DNA of 64,000 bases from Malachius bipustulatus (Eukaryota; Arthropoda; Insecta; Coleoptera; Melyridae). The notes below the pieces were generated by a model. It did not search any database. It was not told the DNA's origin and saw nothing but the letters and a program-made list of their open reading frames with translations. The position numbers and the translations under genes were made by a program. This document shows, one piece after another, positions 42,935-53,281 of the stretch. Location: positions 12,252,858-12,316,857 of the forward strand of contig OU342633.1 in assembly GCA_910589415.1 (NCBI GenBank). Reading direction: 5' to 3'. How positions within the stretch are numbered: the stretch's first letter is position 1; every line of letters begins with the position of its first letter.

Positions 42935-43725
42935 TCAGGCAAAATTGTGGTTTGGAACACCTTCTGTGATTAACTTCAAATGCCTTTCGAAGTCCTCTTT
43001 ATCTATGATAATATTATGTAAAAGACAAATTGTCTTGATTATAATATCAGCGAGTTGCTCGTCTGTTTCAATAGCTTTGGATAATATTCTCCATTTTGCA
43101 TAAATTATGCCAAATGAACACTCAATAGTCTTCCTAGCTCTAGACAATCGCTGATTAAAGTACAGCCTTTCAGAATCCAGAGTTTGTCTACTATATGGTT
43201 TGAGCAAGTTTTCTTGTAGTGGATATGCTTCATCGGCAATGAAAACAAATGGCATGCGAATTTGCGTTTTTGGTAGACTCTCAGTTAGACGCTCAGTTGG
43301 TACATTTAACTGTTTCTTTGAAAGTAATTTAAACAAAGCCGAACTTTGATACGTTCCCCCATCGGATTGTCGTCCATATCCTCCCACCTCTATTACAGTA
43401 AATCGGTAATTTACATCGCAGACTGCTTGAAGAACGATCGAAAAGAATTTTTTGTAATTGAAGAACATACTTCCTGAATGGCTGGGACATTTAATTTTCA
43501 CGTGCTTTCCATCCAAAGCACTTAAGCAGTTGGGAAAATTCCAGATGTTCATGTAATCCTCACTAGTTTTTTATGAAATCAGCCTGTTTTGGAACGGGCA
43601 AGTGTATTGGCTGTAATATATTCCATATAGCTTTAACAGTTTCTTTAACAACTGTTCCAACCGTTGTAGTTCCCATGCGAAAAGTAAATGATAAGCTTTT
43701 GAAAGATTCCCCTGTAGCTAAATAT
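42935..43725 (-). pseudogene. Harbinger copy 3 transposase, exon 2 (catalytic core)
   Basis: The exon begins at a good acceptor (TTTTCTTTTGCAG ending at 43726). It reads YLATGESFKSLSFTFRMGTT, TVGTVVKETVKAIWNIL, then after a frameshift in an A6 run near 43575 SEDYMNIWNFPNCLSALDGK. Next come VLQAVCDVNYRF, the second Asp in FIADEAYPLQENLLKPYS and the Glu in RARKTIECSFGIIYAKWRIL. All three catalytic residues (LDGKH, ADEAYP, IECSFG) are present. It ends after NHNFA. Loss of one A from the A6 run would restore the frame, so damage in this exon is minimal. It lies between exons 1 and 2 of the MADF gene on the other strand. Confidence 0.88.
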
Positions 43726-44014
43726 CTGCAAAAGAAAAATCAGTGGTCAATCAATAGTTATGTTGTAACCAGTTGCAAAATGAGCGTATTTTTACTTTTT
43801 TAGCACTAAATGTGAAGATTGAAACCAGAGCGCAGCGAGTTGTTGGAAAAATATTGTTTAGAACTCGTGTGCGAAACGTTTTTGATGATCTCAAACGATT
43901 TTTTACTTCGCTACGCGTCGTCATAAACTTTCGTTCTCGTTCACCAAAATGGCATTCGCACCCTAGGTACGAAAATAATTATTTCCCAACTGAATGAAAT
44001 TTTTTCCACTGAAG

Positions 44015-44893
44015 GCGGCCCAAACCAAATGGAAAAATTTGAGGGATTATTTTCGAAGGGAACTGAAAAGGATTCCGATTCCACGGTCAGGAGATCCGGG
44101 AGACATTGCAACTAAATCCCACTGGCCTCATTTTAAAAATTTACTATTCTTAAAAGATCGATTCAGGCCTCGACTATCAACGGGAAATTTGGTAGATTCT
44201 CAGGATGAATTGCTTGCTACAGAGATGCAATCTGATGTGAATTCTGATGATGATGATGATAGAGTGAAGACGAATACGATAGACGAAATAATGCAAGATA
44301 CCGTGATCGTCGAGCCAGCGACACCTACTTCTGTTGCTTCAGAAAATGTTGACGACTCGTCCACAGGCACATCATCAAGTCATTTTGCAGAACCCCGAAC
44401 AGTTTTGAAGAGTCGAATCCGTAAAAGAAGAAATGATATTGATTCTTTGGTGGCCATCGAAAAACAGAAATTGGAGTTTATCAAAACAAAAAGAGCAAAC
44501 GTAGAGGAAGCCAAAGAGGATGATCATCTGGCATTTTTCAAGAGTTTACTGCCACACGTAAGAAAAATTGCGGACAACATTTTGCAATTCAGAAATAGCG
44601 TTCAAGATCTAGTTCAGAGATATGCTTATGGCTATACTAATCCAATGAATCAAGAAATGCAAATCGATTTTCGATTATCAGATCGGTTAGAACATCTCCT
44701 ATTGAATTTTCGTTTCCTCAGACCGTGCTTCATTTTATCCCATGAATATTTCTTGTTTATTATTTTTGTTAACTACATTTTTAGTTTATTTCTTCCAGTG
44801 TTTAAAATTGTTTTTGTTAAAAATGAGCTGTTTGAGTTTGATAATAAATATTATGTTTTTTTCTACAATACTATTACATGCAACTTACCTTAA
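44015..44893 (+). pseudogene. MADF/BESS protein of Harbinger copy 3, exon 2
   Basis: After a probable acceptor (CCACTGAAG ending at 44014) the frame reads KAAQTKWKNLRDYFRRELKR, the second half of a MADF domain. Then comes SHWPHFKNLLFLKDRF and an acidic Ser/Thr linker with DDDDD. A basic stretch follows (LKSRIRKRRNDIDSLVAIEK), then EDDHLAFFKSLLPHVRKIAD, a good BESS motif. After YAYGYTNPMN the text becomes hydrophobic and Phe-rich to the stop at 44891-44893; this is more likely read-through past a lost stop than a membrane tail. In Harbinger systems such a protein binds element ends and helps transposase enter the nucleus. The splice phase with exon 1 does not fit simply, so a middle exon may be missed. 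Confidence 0.75.
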
Positions 44894-46194
44894 AGTAATA
44901 ACCAATCTCTCTTCCGGTCCAATAGGTTATTTATTGAAATTTGTCCGGTTCTTTTGTAGGCTTGAAGACACTTTCTCCAGAATATAGTTAAACGTGGCAA
45001 TTTCCATTCTCAAATAAGGTGGAGTGGGGTAAGTGTAACTGAAAAAAAGCATAGTTGCTCTTCTAAGGCCCAGTACAGAGAAACAAATGGCAATAGGTAG
45101 ACAATTTTTTTACAGGGGGTTCCTTGTAGACTTACCAACACATTACAAATATTAACTTTTTAAAAATTTGATATTTCTTTATTCAGTAGAAAAAAAATGG
45201 TGTCGATGTCAAGGTGTTACACTTACCCCGCAATTTGGGGCAAGTGTAACATTCAACGATAATTTACATACAAATTGTGTATGTAAGGAACTTTGGCAAG
45301 TGTAACATACTCATGAAAAATACCTTTTAAATAAAAAAAACCGCAAGATAATATCACTTTTAATAACAAAGTTATAAGCTTTTTTTGTAAATAAGAACCA
45401 GATTGAAACGTGACTGAACGTGAACAATTTTATTTAACATTATAAGCATCAAATGAAAGTGGGAAGGTTAATTCTCCTCACCGACCTATTTGAGGTTCCA
45501 ACTAACCTGTTACACTTACCCCGAGCAAATTGTTACACTTACCCCCTCTAACAATATAGAAGGGGTAAGTGTAACAGCCATTTTATAGGGTTAGGAGTTT
45601 TCCGTAACCGTTTTTTAACACAAAATATGGATTCCTGGTGAAAAAACACCCCTGATGGCAACATTGGGTTTAAAATTTATTATGTCACAATAATTACAAA
45701 AAATCAATAAGAACAAGTCACACACTCCATATTTAAGTAAACCTGCATGATGTTAGTAAAACTCTTGTAAAAAAAATATCCAGTTAATTGAAGAAGAAAA
45801 AACCGTTTATATATAAGATATATACTCTAAACCTTTTAAATAAAATACAAAAGCTCCATTTTTAACCTTACTTTAAAAAAAATGGCCGACTGTTACACTT
45901 CCCCCGGTATTACACTTACCCCACTTCACCTTATTCAAAAAATCGGTCTGGGTGTTGCTTGAGCTCAGAAAATAATGTATGGTACTGTCCAAACCGTTTG
46001 CGTACTTTACTAATAGGATGTACAGAATAAGTTCTGTCCAAACTTCCCATTGCAATAAGATTATAACATTGCAATAACATTATCGAATAAAATTTCATCT
46101 TCACTGTCGAAGAACATTGTTCATACTGAATTGAGTTTGAAAAGTCAAAACAGTAAATCGCAACTTCTGTCTCCTCTCTATGTGCATGTCTCAT
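44889..46194 (-). pseudogene. Harbinger copy 3 transposase, exon 1 (split by an insertion)
   Basis: On the minus strand 46194-45935 reads MKFYSIMLLQCYNLIA, then RTYSVHPISKVRKRFGQYHT and LFSELKQHPDRFFE. After the inserted element (45934-45014) it resumes RMEIATFNYILEKVSSSLQK and IGPEERLVITLR. The exon ends at 44889 with a strong donor (AAG|GTAAGT at 44888). TTLR joins to YLATG across the intron in phase (AG|A), and this junction is the standard LAIALRYLATG of Harbinger proteins. An in-frame TAA near 44928 and the insertion inactivate it. The true start may be the ATG of MKFYS or the upstream one at 46194. Confidence 0.85.
45014..45934. mobile_element. 921-bp inverted-repeat element rich in GTTACACTTACCCC motifs
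   Basis: The ends ATAAGGTGGAGTGGGGTAAG and the inverse of CCCCACTTCACCTTAT match. GGGGTAAGTGTAAC or its inverse recurs inside at least four times (near 45220, 45510, 45535, 45560, 45890), so the transposase-binding-like motif is dispersed through the element. There is no ORF. Excising it rejoins HPDRFFE with the RMEIATF segment of the transposase, though a few bases at the junction are ambiguous. The GTGGGGTA ends resemble the sequence at 26291. Confidence 0.8.
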
Positions 46195-46269
46195 GTCTCG
46201 TCGCTTATATCGTCGCTTACCTCGTCGCTGTGCCTCTAGTCTCGTCGTTCTACTATGTTTTTACCCTTA

Positions 46270-46418
46270 TGTCCGTATTCACAAACGATAATTTCCTAAA
46301 TAATTACGTAATTATTTAAATGAGTGAGATGGAGATATGCAGTTTTTTTGCAATAGAATGAGATGGGGATAATTGATTACGTAATTATTTAGGAAATTAT
46401 CGTTTTTGAATACAGGCG
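46270..46418. mobile_element. 148-bp MITE of the CCCGTATTCAC family, copy 2
   Basis: TCCGTATTCACAAACGATAA on the left, TTATCGTTTTTGAATACAGG on the right. It sits directly on the outer TTA duplication of the Harbinger element, using the TA within it as target. Confidence 0.92.
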
Positions 46419-46731
46419 TTAGACTCCTATAATTTGGATTGATATGCAATTAATTTTGTTATATTTTATCTGTAAAGAGTTCTTTCAAAATAAAAAAATA
46501 AATAAATAAATAAATTATGCGAGATTCACATATAATTATTTCAATCTTACGAATGATTTATTTTGTTTGATTCAAGAGGACCGCTTAGTAAATTGGTACT
46601 TCACCCGTACGGCACAACTTGTGAAACTGGAGACTTCAGTTATTTTGCTTCATTCAACTGACGTGCAACAACTGCGTATTTTTAATCAAATGTATGTGTA
46701 ATCAAAAGTGCTCAATTAAATATTAATTACA

Positions 46732-47853
46732 ATGAATTCGGAAGCCTGTTCTTCTGACACTGGAATGACAAAAATGTTCCAGTTACTAGAACAATGGGGC
46801 TGTAACCAAGAGACTATTGGAATATTTAAAAGTAAGTGTACTACCTATTATTATTCTTTTAAAATAAGATTTAGGGAAAAACTAGAAATTTAAAAGTAAT
46901 TTAATAACAAATATTTTTTGCATGATTATTTTTAGACCTTTATAAAAGCCAATAGGAACTTTAATTTTATTTCAGGGTCCAATTATTATAGCAAACCAAA
47001 TCAAATGACAGTTGTTATAATGCGGGAATTTCTACTTCCCGATCATTGCGATGAGAATAATTTTAAGCATTTTGTTTTTTTAAGAATGACGATGCAGATT
47101 TTAATTTCACATAGAGGTCTGTCATCGACTTCCCTGCATCAAAAGCATATTATAAGAATTGTATGGAATTGAATAGATCAATCTGATAATACCTAGTTGT
47201 AAAAATTGAAAGTGATTCTTATTATTTGTCAAAAACTATGTTAAGTTAATATAAAAACCCCCCAATTAGCGTCAATATATTTGATTACTATTATTCATAT
47301 TATATGCACTTGGGTAGTAAGTGTGGGGTTCCCCCACGGATCTCGAGCTGATGATCAGCGGGGAGCCGCCGACTGTGCGGGGTTCCACGCAACTCGAGCT
47401 CCTGACCTGGCGGGGATCAAGGTCAACGGAACGACGGATGGCGTGGCGGGACGGCATTCAACTAGCGAATCGAATACGATAGGGTTCAGATCTTATTATC
47501 TTATACCTACGCATTTTCTATAATAATAATCCTACTTGAATTACCTAATTGAACTAAGTTTGATTAGTGTGTGTGTGTACTTGTTACTATGTAGGTACCT
47601 AATAATAGGTCTAAGTAATAATTGTAAGAAAATATAAATTATTTTTGTTGCAGAAGGGATCACAAAAGAAAGCTTTCCCTTGTTAGATAAAGAAACCATT
47701 CGAGAAATTTCAAAGAAAAATGGACCTAGATTAATTTTTGAAAACAAATATAATCTATTTATGATGAACTCCATGAATTGTGAAGTTGGAAGTGATAAAG
47801 CAATTAATTTCCCTCATAAATTATTTAAACTCTTATTTGAATGTGTTGTATAA
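46732..47853 (+). CDS. Small SAM-domain protein, 99 residues, two exons
   Basis: Exon 1 (46732-46831) opens with ATG and reads MNSEACSSDTGMTKMFQLLE, QWGCNQETIGIFK. A canonical intron (GTAAGT at 46832 to TTTTTGTTGCAG at 47653) interrupts a Lys codon. Exon 2 (47654-47853) continues GITKESFPLLDKETIREISK, KNGPRLIFENKYNLFMMNSM and ends at a TAA. The joined 300 bases form an uninterrupted frame. LL..WG......F....IT...F.LL......I....G.R..F resembles a SAM fold and the N terminus of SAMD3-like proteins found elsewhere in the window. It could be a stand-alone protein or the 5' exons of a longer gene that ends in a read-through stop. No frame damage is seen. Confidence 0.6.
47286..47470. other. GC-rich island inside the intron
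   Basis: The segment from GGGGTTCCCCCACGGATCTC to GACGGCATTCAACTAGCG is about 60 percent G+C against a far lower background. It is not a recognisable tRNA or SINE. It was probably inserted in the SAM gene intron. Confidence 0.4.
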
Positions 47854-48024
47854 CTTTTATAATATAGGTAACCTAATTATTATACCTTATATTTCTTATG
47901 TTATACCTATATTTTTAGACCACTGATGACGTCGAACAGTTGTCTTCTGTGTTCACGATACATTGATTAGTACTGATAACAGTACGCCATCATATTCATA
48001 CGAACCTGATGATGATATGACTAA

Positions 48025-48769
48025 AGGGGGCCACAGACGATGCAATTTGTCGTACTACCGATCGTACAATCGGTTGCCCTATAAATCGTTACGACAGATC
48101 GTACAACGTTTTGGCCACAGACGTGAAATGATCACAAGCGATCGGTTGTACAACTAGCTTAGTATATTGTGTTTTTTAACCATGGCACCAACCGTTTCAA
48201 AAAAAGGCAATGCTGTAATAGTCGCGTTGTTTTTGGATGACACCAATAATAAAGCGAAAAAGAATAAAAAACTGTGGTGTAAAAAATGGCTGCTGCAAAG
48301 ACGCATTTATTCGCATATGAATTTACTTAATGAGCTACGCACTGCAGAACCAATAGATTTTAAGAATTACCTACGAATGAACGATGATTTATTTAAATAT
48401 TTATTAGAGTTGCAATTACGAAACAAAATACAGTCATGAGAGATGCAATTAGTGTTTCCATTGTTTTATAATTAATGGTATAGTTTTTTTAGGACCAGCT
48501 CGGTATCTACGCAATGCTTTCGTACTCACTGATTAGTCGCTGAAATCGTATCAACAAATCGGCGAATAGACACACACGTTCAAACTTGTCGTATATTCAA
48601 CTAGTTGTACCACAGATTTTTATACATGGTAAACTTCCGAACGATTCGACCGCGTCGTACGATTAGTTGTACTACAGCACCACACACGTTCCAATTATCG
48701 TTCAGACGGTTGAACCAACCAAGATCGTACAACTTGTTGTACAACAAATTGCATCGTCTGTGCGCCGTT
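48025..48769 (+). mobile_element. Internally deleted Harbinger element (copy 4)
   Basis: CACAGACGATGCAATTTGT (48032-48050) and its perfect inverse (48744-48762) are 19-bp inner terminal repeats. Weaker matching continues outward (AAAGGGGGC versus AAACGGCGC) and inward. GTACAAC and GTCGTAC words repeat just inside. The only coding text is 48182-48439. The flanks are TAA and TTA, so a perfect TWA duplication is not seen. Confidence 0.75.
48182..48439 (+). pseudogene. Harbinger transposase N-terminal exon (copy 4)
   Basis: The ORF reads MAPTVSKKGNAVIVALFLDD, KKNKKLWCKKWLLQRRIYSH, MNLLNELRTAEPIDFKNYLR, MNDDLFKYLLE. This is the KKWL..R..YSH...LL.ELR...P.DF.NYLRM N-terminal signature of HARBI1-like transposases. 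The DDE core is absent: the element ends 320 bases later. The 'healthy' frame suggests a recent internal deletion of an active relative. Confidence 0.75.
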
Positions 48770-49476
48770 TTATAGAAGCTTGCTTTGTTTGTTGATAAAT
48801 CCACATGGATAACCAATTTGATTGATGAGAATTTCATCTTCAAACCATCATCCACCAAAATGACAAAAAGCAGATGATCTTTTTGAAGACGTGAGTAGTT
48901 TATCAATATTTTCTAGTGTTATTACTTATATTATAACTATACTTACTTATATTATTAAAAAGCATACCTAACGAAACCTTATACTTTGACGAGATAGTAC
49001 GTTCGGAATTGTCTAAATGTTATACAGGTACCTATTTTATCTTACAAAATACTTCTTTGTTACAGGGCTTAGAAACTTATTAAAAAGTACTATCGACGGA
49101 CGAATAGTTCTAGCGAATAAACACTAACTTAATAATCTACATAGACAAAAAATTGTGACGGTCATAATTAATTACATTATTCAATCCCAAAAAAATACGT
49201 TGAAGACATAACATTAAATGTCAAAGACATAGCAGTAAATTTTACTGCTGAACTCGTCGAGTTATTTTTAGGAATGTTATGAAATATTATGCAATACGAG
49301 TTTCGCTGTCGGCATTCTCTAGATGCGTAGTAGACCACTTGATTGACGGACTTGGTACCGAACAGATGTTATTTGAATTGATATTAAAGTTTGTATTATT
49401 TACTTTCTTCCTTGTTTTGTTTGAAATATAGTTTTATCCAATTGAGCCCTAATAGTTCAGAAGTGGGATACCACGT
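48770..49476. other. Non-coding, possibly 5' LTR/leader of the gag fragment
   Basis: No supported gene is seen. A leader or LTR for the gag text downstream would be expected here, but no TATA/primer-site pair is convincing. Confidence 0.3.
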
Positions 49477-50002
49477 GTGTGGCGATCTTTATCGACGAGC
49501 GTGGCCTTTGTCAAATACGACAAACCAAAAATTGAAACTATTTGTGTGAGGGTTGTGGTTATTATGTTGAGTTCACGTGAACAGCCTGTGAGTCAGCATA
49601 AACGTGAAAATGTCCCGTTTCACCAGGGATGGTTGGAGGACGATGCGGATGCCCAGAGGCGTACAACGACACCCCCGATCACTCCAGCGATTCTGCAGAC
49701 TATGGAACGAGAACTGGACGAATTGAGGCATACGGTGAGTACAGACTCTAATAATCGTGCTCATGAATATGAAAGCTCGGTGGCAATGAGACCGAGTTGG
49801 TCGCTTTTTACTAATGACAGACTATTGTCCGAATTTGACCCTAAAACGACTAACCAGACCGTTGACAACTGGTTGCAAAAACTGAATGAGTGTGCGCACC
49901 TTTATCATAAGGATGAACTTACTACCATTTATTTAGCCTTGGGGAAATTAAGAGTGTTGGTCAGAATTTGGTATGAGGGTCTTAGAAGTACAAACTTCAT
50001 AT
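49477..50002 (+). pseudogene. LTR-retrotransposon gag fragment
   Basis: The reading frame contains GWLEDDADAQRRTTTPP, LQTMERELDELRHTV, then RLLSEFDPKTTNQTVDNWLQ, KLNECAHLYHKDELTTIYLA, LGKLRVLVRIWYEGLRS. This is the capsid-like F.G....V..WL..L........D.......L.KL.G.A..WY..L pattern of gypsy-type gag. It breaks off at RSTNF, where SAMD3-like text starts, so the rest of gag and pol is missing. Confidence 0.7.
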
Positions 50003-50530
50003 TATGCTGCTTTCAAAAGAGCTGGGCGAAAAGAAGCTGCGGGAGGAAAGTTATGGTCCCGTTATGTTAATGTCAGAGCTGCGCTGCGACTTACGAATAG
50101 TGAAGCTACAACTTCTAAAGAAAATGGCCCATCATTAGCCAATGATGACGTCTTACAATCTTTGGATTTGAACTTTTAAAAATCGGCAATAGAACCTTAT
50201 CCTAAAATTATAGCTGGGAAGCTACATATAAAATTCGCAATAAATTATACCGAGATAAAACGATTACGGATATATTTGGTGATTTTCCGATCCTCCGATC
50301 TTCAAGTTAAAAGTTGGCGTTGATTTAGTAAGTTATCTTACCCTTTCTGTTTACTAAAATTAAGCAGCTAATATTATACTTTCCAGCTTGAATATGACTT
50401 TAATAAAAAGTGCCCCGGAAAAACCGACATTGTTTATAGTTCCTGGCCCAAGATTACATAGGCTATAATTCGAGAATGTGAAGATAGGAAATTAAATTTT
50501 GAGTTCGAAAGTAACATAGGTAAAGCATCT
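50003..50530 (+). pseudogene. SAMD3-like protein family fragment (two exons)
   Basis: The first part reads YYAAFKRAGRKEAAGGKLWS, RYVNVRAALR, then in other frames LKSAIEPYPKI, SWEATYKIRNKLYRDKTITD, IFGDFPILRSS. A GTAAGT donor at 50328 and a TTCCAG acceptor ending at 50386 remove a 59-bp intron. After it come LEYDFNKKCPGKTDIVYSSW and PKIT.AIIRECEDR. GKLW.RY, I.D.F..FPIL and L..DF....PGK are shared with SAMD3-like fragments at 25.9 and 37-38 kb. The copy has several frameshifts. Confidence 0.5.
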
Positions 50531-50694
50531 AGCAGCATTAACAATTATTTCTTTTTATTATTGCTGATTGGCCCTGATCTTAATTATTTTGAAATTTCAC
50601 GCTCAATTGTCGCATCATGTACCTACACTGCCACCCTCATTCTGACTGCGGCCTTTTACAAGAAACTTATGAGTTATTTATTTTATATGAGAAT

Positions 50695-51210
50695 TATTTT
50701 TTACAGCAAATAAGTACATCGACATCATGAAACGGTTTTTCTGTTGACCACAGCAATTACCCAAATAAAATATCACATCTATTTCTTTGCTATCGGTATT
50801 GTTGGCTCTATCTTTCAAACTTTCAAGATACCGTAATACGCATGTTCCTATTTCATTAACTCCGCGACTGACTTCTGTCTCATCCCAGACATAATATTTA
50901 GCAAAGTTACTGGCAAGCTCGAAGACTGTAAAGTCGAATACAATTTTTGACGTGTAATAAAAAGAGGAACTGTTACTTCTAGGGCATTGCAGAACCGCCT
51001 GTAGGTCGTATACTGCGAATAGTGCAAATTATCATTGGCACTATTCTTATCTTTGTTTTTTCTTCTCGTGCTAGATCTTTTTCTACAAGATGCTTCTCCT
51101 ACTGAGCCCTACGTTTTCCTTATCTTCATCGGTTTTATTATTAAAGGATACACAATCTTCGCTCATGTCTTTTTTGGTTTAAAAAACGAGATATTAAAAT
51201 CGTTAAATAT
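50695..51210 (-). pseudogene. 'Family X' DDE-like ORF, second copy (fragment)
   Basis: On the minus strand: HLVEKDLAREEKTK, then TTYDLQAVLQCPRSNSSSFY, YTSKIVFDFTVFELASNFAK, YYVWDETEVSRGVNEIGTCV, LRYLESLKDRANN and NCCGQQKNRFMMSMYLFAV. It matches the part of family X missing from the 21.4-kb copy (Y.LQAVL.CP.....YY..K). At the position of the usual YSD(N/G)C the sequence reads YLGNC, so the presumed catalytic Asp is Gly. The 5' part and C terminus are absent. Confidence 0.6.
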
Positions 51211-51510
51211 TCTGAAATACATTAGGTAATTTGAAAATTACGGCAAATTACACCGTGCCATGAGCGTGAGGCGAATTTGTGTATCAAAATAAATACTTTG
51301 CTTTCTGATGGTTAGATATCTAGTAATAAAGCTCTTTGGAATACTATCGCTAATGAAATGACAATAGTATATTGTGAAACAAGTGCGAAAAAGAGAAAAT
51401 TTCTCACGAGTGTGAAACAATTAGTCGAGTGTCACAATTCACACGAGTGTGAAATTTCTTTTCCGCACGTGCTTCACACAGTACTTTTCCTACGACCACA
51501 ATTTAACAGA

Positions 51511-51723
51511 TTAATTATTTACCAAATTTAACACATAAATTATTTTTTCTGACAATGCTCTGCTTTTATGACCTTTTCTCCAATTTATGAAATGTTTATA
51601 AGCAGATTCGTATTTTTCTCTCGAAACTACAGGTAGCAAATTCGAAGAACACAAACCTGCTTGTTTTCTGACTTCAGGTGGTGTATTTTCTGCTTCAGAT
51701 TCAGATGAGGAATCACAATCCAT
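51511..51723 (-). pseudogene. Tyrosine-recombinase (Crypton-like) N-terminal fragment
   Basis: The 70-codon text MDCDSSSESEAENTPPEVRK, SSNLLPVVSREKYESAYKHF, INWRKGHKSRALSE resembles the LLP..S...Y..AY..F..W.....-..S.SE N-terminal arm of tyrosine-recombinase genes of insect Crypton-like elements. The catalytic R-H-R-Y part is absent. Assignment is tentative. Confidence 0.45.
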
Positions 51724-52899
51724 TGATAGGTACGTAACTAAAGTTTATTTTTTCAGACTACCTATAGGTAGGTATTATTTTCAATTCTACCAATGACTTT
51801 TCATTATTACTATTATATACTGTAAAATCATTGAATTCTACCGACAATATTATTATTATTTATTATTAGACTCCGTATAAACTAAAAATAAGTGACGTGA
51901 GCGGGGAGACGTGGTAGATAATAACAATGATTTAAGAGAGGTTAGTATATCATTGATATGCAACTTCTACACAACGCAGGCGCTGTGCGTCGTCGATGGA
52001 AGTTAGTAGAGGTGTGCGAGTTATTTTCACGATCACGATCACGTTCGTGAATTATGATTTGAACGCTACGAATGCTGTTATTAGCGATCAACTCGTAAAT
52101 TTTAATAATTACTGCCACAAGAGAATAATGAGTATATTTTATAGTCTTGTCGGGTTCTATGTTATCCCATTTGTGTTTATTTTAATGCCTTGAAGCTTTA
52201 AATGAATAGTTATTCCATTAACAATAAGTAACAGTTGAGTTCTCAGTTACCGCCCATCACTATTGTTTACATTAAAACTGTACGGAAACGATTTTTGGCT
52301 ATGCGTTATGCCACTTTGTCGCACAGTTTTGGATACGTGAGAAATCTGCTAGTTTGCGCACAAAAAACGATGCGCAAAGTAGTGTTTTGTATAGTGGTCG
52401 TAGGAAAAACATATTTAATGTTTATCAAGACGCGAAATTAACTTTTTTGCATGCATAACAAAACTCTCCGCGGTTGCTTGCTTTCGATGGGTGTCAAAAC
52501 AAAATTGACTGACACACCTATCAGGCTGAAGATTTTAATTCGTTCTAGTTAAAGATGTTCTTTCACAAATGTCCTATATGGAATTTGGGATTGTGGTGTC
52601 ATCTGTTTTATTGTCCAGGGACTTTTCAACTGGCCTCGTATAACGTGGTACACAAAATTTTAATAACATCTATAGAGTTACTGTGCGCTTGAATCTAGAC
52701 TTATCTTTTTTAAGATTCCTAATAGCAACGTTCATTGAATCAGAATCTAGAAATGATTAATTATCAAAAATGAGACAAAAAGACAAAAAGTGCTAAAAAG
52801 GGGGGAAAACGCGCCATGCAGAGCCAATAGAGAAGAATAATCAAAGCTTTTGAATAACTATAAATTTTATTCAAAATTATTATGAATCTTACATTCTAA
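51724..52899. other. Non-coding stretch
   Basis: No supported gene. Short ORFs at 51996 and 52235 have no family signature. Confidence 0.3.
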
Positions 52900-53048
52900 C
52901 GCCCGTATTCACAAACGATAATTTCCTAAATAATTACGTAATCAATTATCCCCATCTCATTCTATTGCCAAAAAACTGCATATCTCCATCTCACTCATTT
53001 AATTAATTACGTAATTATTTAGGAAATTATCGTTTGTGAATACGGGCA
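52900..53048. mobile_element. 148-bp MITE of the CCCGTATTCAC family, copy 3
   Basis: CGCCCGTATTCACAAACGAT on the left mirrors ATCGTTTGTGAATACGGGCA on the right. It is in opposite orientation to copies 1 and 2, as the internal GAGATGGAGATATGCAG runs on the other strand. It has the best terminal match of the three. Confidence 0.95.
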
Positions 53049-53281
53049 TTAGTCGATAATAAAAAATGTAACATCAAACTTTATTTGACTTACTTATTTA
53101 CTTATAAAGTTCCTACTATAGGTATTTATTTATATAATATTTGATGAATTATTTATTTATGCTATAACACTTCTATTTATTTTAAGCAGATTTTTAAGTA
53201 CATACCGGGTGATCGGAAATAATTAATTATTGTGATACAATTAGATTATTTGATTGTTTATAATCTAATATTGGAGCAACC

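Larger units (their letters stand above)
42388..46266. mobile_element. Near-complete Harbinger element (copy 3), 56-bp terminal repeats, TTA duplication
   Basis: The left end AGGTAAAAACATAGTAGAAC at 42388 and the inverse of the right end at 46266 match over 56 bp with two differences. TTA flanks both sides (42385-42387 and 46267-46269), the 3-bp TWA-type duplication of PIF/Harbinger elements. CGACGAG and AGCGACG words repeat just inside both ends, probable transposase-binding sites. The element carries both genes expected of the superfamily: a DDE transposase (minus strand) and a MADF/BESS DNA-binding protein (plus strand). Their exons alternate. It is 3879 bp including a 921-bp insertion at 45014-45934. 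Copying or movement needs both proteins in known Harbinger systems; here both show small lesions. Confidence 0.9.

Noticed and set aside
44700..44893. Hydrophobic C terminus of the MADF/BESS protein as a membrane anchor
   Set aside because: It follows the BESS motif, is Phe/Ile-rich AT-driven text and runs into a splice site of the opposite gene. Read-through of a lost stop is simpler.
47286..47470. Possible tRNA or SINE in the GC-rich island
   Set aside because: No cloverleaf, A/B-box pair or poly(A) tail could be found.
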